Shown here: piece by piece, positions 54,531 through 64,000 of the stretch | Layout: each line of letters begins with the position of its first letter | Numbering within the stretch: position 1 is the first letter of the stretch | From: Ailurus styani | Taxonomy: Eukaryota > Chordata > Mammalia > Carnivora > Ailuridae | Direction: 5' to 3' | DNA: 64,000 nucleotides | Assembly (NCBI GenBank): GCA_002007465.1 | Contig: LNAC01000276.1 | Coordinates: 4,737,511 to 4,801,510, forward strand | Made by a program: the position numbers and the translations under genes | The notes under the pieces: generated by a model | What the model was told of the DNA's origin: nothing | Database searches by the model: none | The model's input: the letters and a program-made list of their open reading frames with translations, nothing else

Positions 54531-55144
54531 GACTCCCAGCCACCTGCATATCTAGCTTTTACCATAAGATAGCCCATGATCCAGCTGCTGATGGCTTAGT
54601 GGCTGGTGCCAGAGGTGGCCCCTGGATCTTGTCTGAGGTTCCCAGCCAGCATCGGTTCTGATTGGTCAGTGCCCCGTTTAGGCCAGGGATCCTGAACTTT
54701 GGATATCACCTTGTGGGAGCACTGACAATACTGACTCCTTCTCTGGTCCTCCATTTTGCCCCTGCCTGTGCACTGACCTTCCTGGGGACTCTGTGTTCCA
54801 GGCCCTGTGGAGGTGGGCGTACGCTCTGATGGGGAAGTGGAAAGGCTTGTTCTGATCTTCCTCAAAGTGGTGCACAGAAGGCCTCAATTTTGACAACTAG
54901 TAGAGGTTCTCTGGCTCCCAGATGGCCCCACTTTAGGTGACGACCCTGTGAACTCACCACTGTGCCCTTCACATAAAAGCTGGGGATTATGTCTGGACTG
55001 GATGGAGAGTCGCTGTGGAGAATGGCTGTGTACCTCGTGGGTAGTCACTGCCCAATCGCTCTGTCAGTAAGTCACCTGAACACGACTCTCTGTAAGAGCT
55101 ATAGAGAGGCTTGCTTTGTTTTCTGTCTTCAGGTGACTTCTTAA

Positions 55145-55640
55145 TAGCACAGAGGACCATAGGGGAAGGGAGGGAAAACTGAGTGGGAAGAAATCAGAGA
55201 GGGAGACAAACCATGAGAGACTCTTGACTCTGGGAAACAAACTGAGGGTTGAGGACAGGGAGGTATGTGGGGTGATGGGCAATAAGGAAGGCACATGATG
55301 TGATGAGCACTGGGGGTTACAGGCAACTCATGCAGAGTTAAACACTACATCAAAAGTAATGATGAACTATATGTTGTTCATCATATACATACGAACTATG
55401 TTGTTTTTATTGTGTGAAATAATAATAAATAAAAATTAATACATTAATAAAAATTAAATTAATATAAATTTAAACAAAAACACATTAAATAAAAATTCAT
55501 AAATAAATGTGATAAATTATAAATAAAAATTAAAGTAAATAAAAGTAAAATTAAATAAAAATAAAAAATAAATGGAATTGATAAAAAATAAATTAAATAA
55601 ATTAAAAAGAATAATAAAATAAAAAATAAATTAAAAAGTC
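55145..55640 (+). mobile_element. L1 3' end (sense) with very AT-rich tail
   Basis: ACAGAGGACCATAGGGGAAG, GAGACTCTTGACTCTGGGAA, AAACACTACATCAAAAGTAA mark the L1 3' UTR. About 220 bp of AAATAAA/TTAATA-type tail follow from 55,420. Confidence 0.88.
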
Positions 55641-58600
55641 CCTTGTTGGTCTGAAGATATATCATTGACGCTCCTCCACTTGCTGACGCACCTGTTTAGA
55701 AAAATGTTAACACAGTTGGCCTTGGTTCGCGTCGGGGAGCTTGGACCCTGCTGTTAGGATTCTTGGGCACTGGGTTTGCTGGGGAGAATGTTTAGCAGAG
55801 GTGAGGTGAAGGAAGCCAGGTGGGACAGAGAAAGAGAACGAAGCAAGGAGTTTGTCTCAGCTGGAATCTAGCCTCAGCCTGATCCCATGGGGGAACAGGG
55901 AACCTAAATACCACCACGAGTTGCTCTCGCCGTGGGACTGGCCTTTTGCAGCTCTGTGACCCTGGGTTACTAGCTGGGCTGGGTCTGAGGGTTTGTGCAG
56001 GCACTGGGGAAGGGGAAGCTGTGAGCTATTATCAGGCAATGCTCACAGCAGCTGGGGGATGGGTGCGCTACCTGCTAAAGGGTGATTGTAGGGCATCAAC
56101 GGCATCCACTATGGGGGCCTCAGCTGGTTTTGGGGGGAAGGGGAGAAATGAGGCCAGCAGGGGAGACCAGTGTAAGACTAGGCAGGGTCGTGAGTGTCCT
56201 GTTAATAAGCCCGGAGTTCATCCTGAGGAAAATAGAGAGCCATGGGAGGACTTAGAGTATAAGAGGAACATGGTCAAGTTGGGTAGGGCTGTCCTAGAGT
56301 AGCCCTCCCGCACACCTCTGGGGCTCCTCCAGGCTGATTTCTTCCTCTTGAGTGTCCCTTATTTTCCCCTTTGCTGAGAAAGACATAAGAAGTTAGGCTT
56401 ACCAAGCCACGTGGCTAGAAACCCCATTTCCTCTATTCCATCCTTCCTCTTCTCCCTCTAGGCCTGTCTTCTGACTGGCAGGATCTCTGAAGTGCAGATT
56501 TATAGCCTTGGTTAACTCTTTGGGGTTTAATAAAGGGTAACAGGCATCTTGTGATCCTCCGCCCCTAACCAGGACCTCAAACCCATGTATAGGTAGGATT
56601 AGGAGGCTCCCCCAACACCTCCCTACCAAGTTGTCCCCATCCAAATCCCTGGAACCTGTGACTATGTGACCTTACATGGTAAACGGGGCTTTGCAGATGG
56701 GATTAACTTAAGGATCTTAAGGGGAGGGTATTCTGGATTATTTGAGTGAGTCTAATGTCATCACAGGTACCCTTTTAAGAGGGAAGGAGGAGGGTCAGAG
56801 AGAGAACGAGAGAGGGAGATTGAAGGGGAGAGGGAGGGAGATTGGAAGATGGTAGACTGCTGGCTCTGAAGACAGATGAAGGGGCCTCCAGGAGTTGGAA
56901 AGGACGAGGAAGAGATTTCCCCTGGAGCCTCCAGAAGGAGTGCAGCTCTGCTGACGTCTTGCTTTCAGTCCCTCAAGACTCGCTTGGGACTCTGACCTGT
57001 CGGTCTGTAGTGTAATGAATTTGGGTCATTTTAAGTGGCTGTTTGTGGTGCTTTGTGGTGGTGGGAGCAGGAAAGTCACATGTCCATTCCCATTCTGAAT
57101 GTCAGCTCTTGCTTCTGTCTCAGACCCCCCGCTCAGCAGACATTTCCCCACTTCGGCTTGCCCTGCTTCCTAAACTCCTGTCTCCACAGCCCCTGCCCTA
57201 GACTAGACCACCATGCTTTTCTCTCCCTCGGCTGCAGCCCTAGCCTTCTCCATGGCTCCCGCCCCGTCCAGGGCGCAGCTGTTGTAAAACCCAGCATGCC
57301 CCTCACTCCCTTGCTGAAATCCCTTCTTGTGCCCTGAACATCAAGTCCAAACTCACCCACATTAGATGGTTCTGCATGAAATGATCTTTGTTGGCTTTTC
57401 CAGTTTACTCATAGCTGGTACCAAGCCTTCTATGAGTAACCATGACAACTTAAGATAGCAAAAAAAAAAAAAGTAATAACAATGAATATTATTGAGCATT
57501 TAATCCGCAGGATTATCAAGCATTTTATTGGCAGGATTTTGTAATTTTATTACATTAAACCTCAATCCCTATGAAGCCAGTGTTGTCTTCATTTTGCTGA
57601 TGGGGAAAATGGCTTCTAGGTATACCAGTTGTCTCTTGCTCTGTACCCTATCACTCCAAAACTGAGTTTTAGACAAAACTCCAAGTTTTAGACAACTAGG
57701 TTTTATTTTCCTATAGTTTCTGAAGACCAGGAATCTAGAGGTGGCTCAGCTGGGTGGCTCTGGATCAGGGTCCCCCATGAGGTCGCAGTCAAGCCGTTGA
57801 CTGCAGACCTCAGTTCCTCCTCACGTGGGCTTCTCCACAGTGCTGCAGAGTGTCCTCAAAACATGGTGATGGGTTTCCTCCAGTGAATGATCCCAGAAGG
57901 AGAAGGCAAGCAGGAAGCCACAGTGACCCTCTGAACCTCAGATGTCTCAGATGGCACATCCTCCTTTTCCTGTTCACGAAGTCCAGCACACCCTCAAGTA
58001 GAGCAGGATTAGGCCCAAAGGGCATCAAAGAATTTGTGGATAAAGTTAAAACCACTGTATCTGTTTGTCTGCCTCAAGTGTCCACACCTTGGATGCACTG
58101 AACAAGGGTTATAGGAGAAAGTGCAAATCCCAGAAGTTGCCCCCAGTTGGAAATATTACCCCACATTATGGAATCCTCTCCACAGTGATCCTTTGGGACA
58201 TGGCCTACTGTTACTCTCACTATCCAGATGAAGAAATTGAGGCCCAGAGAGGCAAGTAACTTTCCAAGGTCACTTTGAGAATACCTTGCAAAATCAGGAT
58301 TTGATCCTAGGTCTGATTCCATCTCCGGTGGGCATAAGAGCCGACGCTCAGAATTTTTCCTGCATGCCAGGCTCTGTTCTAGGTACGTCACATGTGCCCC
58401 CTTCTCAGAGTCTCCCATCGGCCCCATGAAGTAGACCTGTTATTATTGGGCCCAAATTACAAATGGGAATGTTGAGGAACAGAGAGGTTAAGAGCTTGCC
58501 CAGGACTATACCTGACTAGGAAGCAGAGGAGTTGGGATGCAAAGCCCTGGTGATCTAGTTCTAGAGTCTGTGTATTCTCCAGAGCTTCTCCTTAACACAA

Positions 58601-59218
58601 CACAGCTTTGTGTATCCTCTTTCTTGGTGGAATTTGCTATGCTTTTGTGCTGGCTCTTAATTGCAACCTCACCATACAGGGTCCCTTGATGCACACGTGG
58701 GGGACCACTGACGAATCTTCTTCAGTGATCATAATTGCAAGGTGAGTATTTTGCTTTACACAGAGCAAAGGGGAGAATGTAGAAACACATGGGGCCCTTT
58801 CTTCCCAAGAACTTGGGGCTGGCCTTTGTGCCTCATTTTTAGCTTGTGGCAGATGCTATTGGTGCCTACACACACCTGTGACCCTCAACCTCTTGGGTCA
58901 CACTAGACTGATATCTATCAGCTGTTGCATTTTGTTATTAACAGGGTTACACTCTGGTTACACCCATTCTCTCTGCTTAGAGGCCAGGCCCAAGGTGCTG
59001 TGGGTTGATGTGAGCCTCAATGCATGACCGGCAGGAGCTGGTGGATAGATACCCCAGCTACCTTGCCCCTCTGTCGGGGTAACTGAAGACATCTTCGGGC
59101 TGCCTTTCAGAGGTGCCCAGTGAGATTGATCTCTAGTGCAACTTCCTAGATGGCATGGCCCCCTGGGACCCTTTCCCATCCCCATCTCACTGACCACTCC
59201 TCCCAGCTGGAGTTTTCT

Positions 59219-59622
59219 TTTTTTCTTTTTTTTCTTTTTTTTAATTTTATTTTTATTCTTTGCCCAAGGGGTACAGGTCTGTGAATCATCAGGCTTACAT
59301 CTTTCACAGCATTCACCAAAGCACAAACCCTCCCCAATGTCCATAACCCATCCACCCTATCCCTACCCTCCCACCCCCCAGTAACCCTCAGTTTGTTTTA
59401 TGAGATTAGAAGTCTCTTATGGTTTGTCTCCTTCCCCATCCCATCTTGTTTCATTATTTTTCCCTCCCTACCCCCCACAACCCCCCACCCTGCCCCTCAA
59501 GTTCCTCATATCAGAGAGATCATATGATAATTGTCTTTCTCTGATTGACTTATTTCGCTCAGCATAATACCCTCCAGTTCCATCCATGTCGTTCCAAACG
59601 GCAAGATTTCGTTTCTTTTGAT
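59219..59622 (-). mobile_element. Young 5'-truncated L1 (antisense) with 16-bp TSD
   Basis: Perfect TSD CCAGCTGGAGTTTTCT at 59,203-59,218 and 59,623-59,638. Inside: T-rich tail, GTGAATCATCAGGCTTACAT, GTAACCCTCAGTTTGTTTTA. Inserted 0.75 kb before ADGRE1 exon 1. Confidence 0.95.
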
Positions 59623-60372
59623 CCAGCTGGAGTTTTCTGAGGTGACTTTCCTGATAAACGACTTTCGCTAGAATCCTGGTCTCAGCATCTGCTTCTGGGG
59701 ACACCGGAAAGCATTACTAGACCTCCGTGTGTGTGAGATTGTGTATGCAGGTGTGTTAGGGCTGGGGATATGGTGGAGTGCTGCTGTGTAGGGGTCAGAT
59801 GTAGGAGAGCTGGAGGCAGATGGGATGGCTCAAGTGCTCGACCTTGGAACCAGAGGTTCCTGGATTCAAATCTTGACTCCAAGTCACTGGACAAGCCCTA
59901 TCCCCTCTCCATGCCTCAGTTTCCTTTTTAATTTATTATTATTATTTGTAAAATAAGTGGGGTCAGGATCCTTACTTGATGATATTGATGTGATGAAATT
60001 AAATTTCGTTGGCAATGTGTCTAGCACAGCACCTGGTCCATGATGGCTGTGATGGTTATTTGTGTGGGGTGTACTGGGAAGAGACCTTTGAGTCTGGGAT
60101 TTGCCTCATTAGGGACAAATGGTGGTAGTTCATTTATAGTTGGGGAGAGAGAGAACAGTGACACAACTTCTCTTCACTGTGCTGGGAAGAGAAAATTAGG
60201 GGCTTGCCACGCTGTCCTCATCCAGTGGCAATTCAGCAAAAAGAGCTGTCTTGCTCTGGTGGCATTGAGCAATTCTGGCTCCACCTCTCCCTTCTTCCCA
60301 CGCATTCTGTTTACTGAAAAATCTCAAGACCATAGAAGAGTTTCCCTCTTCGAATGAGAGAAACACGGCAAC

Positions 60373-60403
60373 ATGTGGAGCTTCGGCTTGCTCCTCTTCT
60401 GGG
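60373..60403 (+). CDS. ADGRE1: ADGRE1 (EMR1 / F4/80) first coding exon
   Basis: 31 nt: ATG at 60,373, then MWSFGLLLFW plus the G of a Gly codon, and a consensus GTGAGT donor. Mouse F4/80 begins MWGFWLLLFWG and human ADGRE1 MRGFNLLLFWG, with the same short first exon. The segment is the start of the signal peptide of this macrophage/eosinophil adhesion GPCR, whose mature ectodomain carries EGF repeats. Gene order (VAV1 then ADGRE1, same strand) matches human 19p13.3. Later exons are beyond the window or not recognised. Identification rests on 10 residues plus synteny and splice signal. Confidence 0.83.
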
Positions 60404-60943
60404 GTGAGTATGGGCTGAATGGTGATGGGAGGGATGGGGGAAGCCTGCACTGGATGTAGACTGTAGGGAAAGGGAAGGTCATGGGGTGTCCAGACTGAGA
60501 CCCCAATTCTAGGTTGGACATCGCCAACACCTTCATTGGGGGGTCTTTGACAAAAATCACTGAGCACAGGGAATTCCATCTGTCAGGGCAGAGTTTCTTT
60601 ATAGTTATTCATTTGCCATGTATTTCCCGAGCAGCTGCTATGTGCCAGGTACTGTCGTAGGCCCCGAGGGGAGAGCAGTGGTAAACAAGCAGTTCCTGCT
60701 GTCATGAGGCTGACATCCTCATGGGAGGGACAGACAGAAAAGAAGCCACTGGCCATAACAGTAACTGTCCACCTAGCACGACTGTAAGTTCCTCAAATAA
60801 CTTCACAATACTCCACCACATACTGGGTGACTAATAGCCCCATTGTACAAAGGAGGAAACTGAGGCGAAAGAGATTAGATGACCTGCCCAAGACTACTTA
60901 GCTAACAAGGGTAGAGCTGGAAATCTGGCTCCAGAGTCTTATG

Positions 60944-61150
60944 TTGTTGTTGTTGTTTTAAGATTTTATTTATTTATTTGTCAGAGAGAGAGAGAGAGAG
61001 CACAAGCAGGCAGAGAGGCAGGCAGAGGCAGAGGGAGAAGCAGGCTCCCCGCTGAGCAAGGAGCCCGATGCGGGACCCGATCCCAGGACCCTGGGATCAT
61101 GACCTGAGCTGAAGGCAGAGGCTTAACCAACTGAGCCACCCAGGCATCCC
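60944..61150 (-). mobile_element. can-SINE (antisense) in ADGRE1 intron 1
   Basis: (TTG)n and poly-T tail, TAAGATTTTATTTATTTATT, head CCACCCAGGCATCCC. Near-perfect TSD CAGAGTCTTATG / CAGAGTTTTATG at 60,932 and 61,151. The insertion lies in an antisense MIR. Confidence 0.93.
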
Positions 61151-61245
61151 CAGAGTTTTATGCTTTATTGTTTATCACTATGCTAAGCTGTCCCAAATAA
61201 TAACTACACAAAAGCATTTCAGGCAGTAAGAGTGCCACAAAAGAA

Positions 61246-62128
61246 GACATGAACTGGGGGTTATGTTAAAGGGGGAAGTCAGGGAAGACCTCTTGGAGGG
61301 GGTGACACTTGTGTTGAGGCCTGAGCCCATGAACTGGGGGTTATGTTAAAGGGGGAAGTCAGGGAAGACCTCTTGGAGGGGGTGACACTTGTGTTGAGGC
61401 CTGAGCCCATGAACTGGGGGTTATGTTAAAGGGGGAAGTCAGGGAAGACCTCTTGGAGGGGGTGACACTTGTGTTGAGGCCTGAGCCCATGAACTGGGGG
61501 TTATGTTAAAGGGGGAAGTCAGGGAAGACCTCTTGGAGGGGGTGACACTTGTGTTGAGGCCTGAGCCCATGAACTGGGGGTTATGTTAAAGGGGGAAGTC
61601 AGGGAAGACCTCTTGGAGGGGGTGACACTTGTGTTGAGGCCTGAGCCCATGAACTGGGGGTTATGTTAAAGGGGGAAGTCAGGGAAGACCTCTTGGAGGG
61701 GGTGACACTTGTGTTGAGGCCTGAGCCCATGAACTGGGGGTTATGTTAAAGGGGGAAGTCAGGGAAGACCTCTTGGAGGGGGTGACACTTGTGTTGAGGC
61801 CTGAGCCCATGAACTGGGGGTTATGTTAAAGGGGGAAGTCAGGGAAGACCTCTTGGAGGGGGTGACACTTGTGTTGAGGCCTGAGCCCATGAACTGGGGG
61901 TTATGTTAAAGGGGGAAGTCAGGGAAGACCTCTTGGAGGGGGTGACACTTGTGTTGAGGCCTGAGCCCATGAACTGGGGGTTATGTTAAAGGGGGAAGTC
62001 AGGGAAGACCTCTTGGAGGGGGTGACACTTGTGTTGAGGCCTGAGCCCATGAACTGGGGGTTATGTTAAAGGGGGAAGTCAGGGAAGACCTCTTGGAGGG
62101 GGTGACACTTGTGTTGAGGCCTAAGCCA
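61246..62128 (+). repeat. 80-bp satellite, about 11 identical copies
   Basis: TTATGTTAAAGGGGGAAGTC recurs at 61,261, 61,341, 61,421 and every 80 bp to 62,061. The copies look identical by eye; only the last departs at its end (CTAAGCC instead of CTGAGCC). The unit (GGAAGACCTCTTGGAGGGGG, then TGACACTTG and GAGGCCTGAG) resembles part of an ancient L2-like dispersed repeat related to that at 60,600-60,780. Confidence 0.97.
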
Positions 62129-62270
62129 TGAGATGGAGCCTTCCTGTCTGTTCTCTTATTTCCCTTTCTTCAGGCGTCAGTTTGTACAGTTTGTACAGTT
62201 ATTTATGGTCTATGTGGTGGTTTTCTTCCTGTCTTTCAAGTTTTGGTCACTGGTTCAAATCTATGAATGA

Positions 62271-62366
62271 GAGAGGTGTTATACACAACTAATGAATCAC
62301 TGAACACTACACCAAAAATTAATGATGTACTATATGTTGCCTAACTGAACATAATAATTAAAAAAA
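62271..62366 (+). mobile_element. Very short L1 3' terminus (sense)
   Basis: About 96 bp: TTATACACAACTAATGAATC, AACACTACACCAAAAATTAA and an A-rich tail, flanked by AATCTATGAATGAG at 62,257-62,270 and 62,367-62,380. A severely 5'-truncated insertion. Confidence 0.9.
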
Positions 62367-62376
62367 ATCTATGAAT

Positions 62377-62529
62377 GAGGGACAATGTTGTTTTTTTTAA
62401 AGATTTTATTTATTTATTTGACAGAGAGAGACACAGTGAGAGCGAGAACACANCGAGGGACAATGGTTTTTTTTTAAAGATTTTATTTATTTATTTGACA
62501 GAGAGAGACACAGTGAGAGCGAGAACACA
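62377..62529. other. Assembly artefact: direct duplication around N62453
   Basis: 62,377-62,452 (76 bp) and 62,455-62,529 (75 bp) are near-identical SINE-tail copies separated by N and C. Confidence 0.8.
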
Positions 62530-62664
62530 AGCAGGGGGAGTGGAAGAGAGAGAAGCAAGCTTCCTGTGGAGCAGGGATCCTGACGTGGGGCTTGATCCCA
62601 GGACCCTAGGATCGTGACCTGAGCTGAAGGCAGATGCTTAACGACTGAGCCACCCAGGTGCCCC
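62390..62664 (-). mobile_element. can-SINE (antisense), doubled tail at N62453
   Basis: AAAGATTTTATTTATTTATT starts before and after the N; one continuous head ends CCACCCAGGTGCCCC. TSD AGGGACAATGTT at 62,378 and 62,666. Confidence 0.9.
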
Positions 62665-62857
62665 AAGGGACAATGTTTTGAACAACAAATGTGGGCTTCC
62701 TTGGCTGTGGTCCAGTGCATCTATTTGTGGAGGAGAAAACTTAGGCCCAAAGAGGTTCAATAACTTTTCCAAGTCCATACAGTCAGTAATTAGTGAAGCC
62801 AGATTTTTACGCCCAAGCATTTTGGCTCCAGAATTGGTATGCTTAAAAACAGTGCTC

Positions 62858-63052
62858 CAGGGCACCAGGGTGCCTCAGTCGTTGGATGTTTTCCTTCGTC
62901 TCAGGTCCTGATCCTGGGGTCCCAGGATCGAGCCCTGCATTGGGCTCCCTGCTTCTCCCTCTGCCACTCCCCCTGCTTGTGTCCCTCTCTCACCATGTCT
63001 CTCTCTGTCCAATAAATAAATCTTAAAAACAAAACAAAACAAAATTAAAAAA
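62858..63052 (+). mobile_element. can-SINE (sense), copy 1 of a duplicated block
   Basis: GGCACCAGGGTGCCTCAGTC head, CCAATAAATAAATCTTAAAA tail, target site ACAGTGCTC. It lacks a 15-bp piece present in the second copy at 63,424-63,625. Confidence 0.9.
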
Positions 63053-63423
63053 AAAACAGTGCTCTGTTGCTTCTAAAATGATGAAGGTGCAAAACAATTT
63101 TGTTTGGTGANAAGAGAGAGAAGCAAGCTTCCTGTGGAGCAGGGATCCTGACGTGGGGCTTGATCCCAGGACCCTAGGATCGTGACCTGAGCTGAAGGCA
63201 GATGCTTAACGACTGAGCCACCCAGGTGCCCCAAGGGACAATGTTTTGAACAACAAATGTGGGCTTCCTTGGCTGTGGTCCAGTGCATCTATTTGTGGAG
63301 GAGAAAACTTAGGCCCAAAGAGGTTCAATAACTTTTCCAAGTCCATACAGTCAGTAATTAGTGAAGCCAGATTTTTACGCCCAAGCATTTTGGCTCCAGA
63401 ATTGGTATGCTTAAAAACAGTGC

Positions 63424-63625
63424 TCCAGGGCACCAGGGTGCCTCAGTCGTTGGATGTTTTCCTTCGTCTCAGGTCATGATCCCGGGGTCCCGGGATCGAG
63501 CCCTGCATTGGGCTCCCTGCTCGGTGGGGAGCCTGCTTCTCCCTCTGCCACTCCCCCTGCTTGTGTCCCTCTCTCACCGTGTCTCTCTCTGTCCAATAAA
63601 TAAATCTTAAAAACAAAACAAAACA
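63424..63625 (+). mobile_element. can-SINE (sense), copy 2 of a duplicated block
   Basis: Same SINE as at 62,858, with CTCGGTGGGGAGCCTGC retained and several substitutions. Best read as the other haplotype of the same insertion. Confidence 0.88.
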
Positions 63626-63884
63626 AAATTTAAAAAAAACAGTGCTCTGTTGCTTCTAAAATGATGAAGGTGCAAAACAATTTTGTTTGGTGATAATGAA
63701 TGGGAATGTCAAGAGTTTGGATCTGTGGGACTTGTTGACTGGCAGGCTTCATTAGAAGGAGCAGGTAACTCGTGGACCCCAAATACAGGAATGCCAAATT
63801 GTAGCTTTGGGATGTCAGTGCTTGTGTTATCTATTAGTGCCCCTTATTCTGCCCTGAAGTTAATCAGCAGAGTAGTGATGATGA

Positions 63885-64000
63885 CATTGGTGGTAGGGAT
63901 GGTGGGGGTGAAGGTGGGGTGGTGGAAGTCGGGTGGTGGGAGTGGTGGAGGTGGGTGTGGTGGTCATGGGGGTAGTGGGGGTGGTGATGGGGTGAAGGTG
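63885..64000 (+). repeat. GGT/GGTGGG-rich tract at the window end
   Basis: Repeated GGTGGTGGAAG- and GGTGGGGG-like units, running off the end of the window. It is purine- and G-rich with many runs of three or more G, so it is a candidate for G-quadruplex formation. Confidence 0.85.

Larger units (their letters stand above)
36801..60290. other. VAV1-ADGRE1 intergenic region, no gene recognised
   Basis: About 23.5 kb with no exon-like conserved ORF. It holds a SINE at 38.3 kb, unassigned sequence 38.6-39.8 kb, inverted LTR-like repeats (39.87-40.2 and 41.0-41.4 kb), CA/GT microsatellites, two CTCF-like motifs, an L1 3' fragment (43.7-44.2 kb), the large antisense L1 (45.6-53.1 kb), old repeats (53.15-54.5 kb), unassigned sequence 54.55-55.1 kb, an L1 with AT-rich tail (55.15-55.64 kb), further old repeats, and a young L1 fragment (59.2-59.6 kb). 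Open frames are short or repeat-derived. Confidence 0.8.
62544..63693. other. Haplotype-like duplication around N63111
   Basis: 62,544-63,110 (567 bp) and 63,112-63,693 (582 bp) are the same block. The copies differ by a 15-bp indel and a few substitutions inside a SINE, consistent with two alleles placed in tandem. Confidence 0.8.
60404..64000 (+). other. ADGRE1: ADGRE1 intron 1 (5' part)
   Basis: Downstream of the first coding exon the sequence holds an L2-like fragment (about 60,600-60,780), a MIR antisense fragment (60,835-60,930), a SINE, the 80-bp satellite, an L1 3' end, SINEs, a haplotype-like duplication and a GGT-rich tract. A possible second-exon acceptor at 62,173 is discussed as a finding; no EGF-domain exon was recognised. 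Confidence 0.7.

Noticed and set aside
54560..54900. Minus-strand open frames of 72-89 residues
   Set aside because: No recognisable domain, no splice context and no overlap with known genes of this interval.
61246..62128. CRISPR-like array
   Set aside because: Direct 80-bp head-to-tail copies with no variable spacers, in a mammalian intron; a satellite.

Overview
The window is vertebrate nuclear DNA from a carnivoran mammal, most likely a mustelid. This is inferred from about 22 tRNA-Lys-type can-SINE copies whose head and tail wording fits mink, ferret and stoat relatives better than the dog SINEC type. There are no prokaryotic, viral or plasmid genes.

Two plus-strand immune genes are present. 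Positions 1-36,800 hold the 3' part of VAV1, the haematopoietic Rho/Rac guanine-nucleotide exchange factor. Positions 1-10,293 are intron 1; the first coding exon lies upstream of the window. Exons 2-27 follow between 10,294 and 36,540, all with GT-AG junctions and consistent phases. They encode 777 residues, matching residues 69-845 of the 845-residue human protein, in the order: CH domain (second half), acidic tyrosine region, DH, PH, C1 zinc finger, N-SH3, SH2, C-SH3. The poly(A) signal is at 36,776. At 60,373-60,403 the first coding exon of ADGRE1 (EMR1, F4/80) begins, the gene that follows VAV1 on human 19p13.3. The rest of the window is ADGRE1 intron 1.

The 23.5 kb between the genes (36,800-60,300) shows no gene. 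It holds a nearly full-length antisense LINE-1 (about 45,620-53,120) with broken ORFs and nested SINEs, several L1 3' fragments, LTR-like repeats, microsatellites and two CTCF-like motifs in the same orientation.

The most striking non-genic structures are a 30-bp minisatellite with a 150-bp higher-order period filling VAV1 intron 4, and an 80-bp satellite of about 11 copies with no difference seen by eye in ADGRE1 intron 1. The assembly carries four single-N junctions (680, 12,443, 62,453, 63,111), each flanked by a direct duplication. These look like unmerged contig or haplotype ends, and one falls on VAV1 exons 5/6, where a naive annotation would go wrong. I found no previously undescribed biological system; the points of interest are repeat architecture, possible splice variation and assembly errors.
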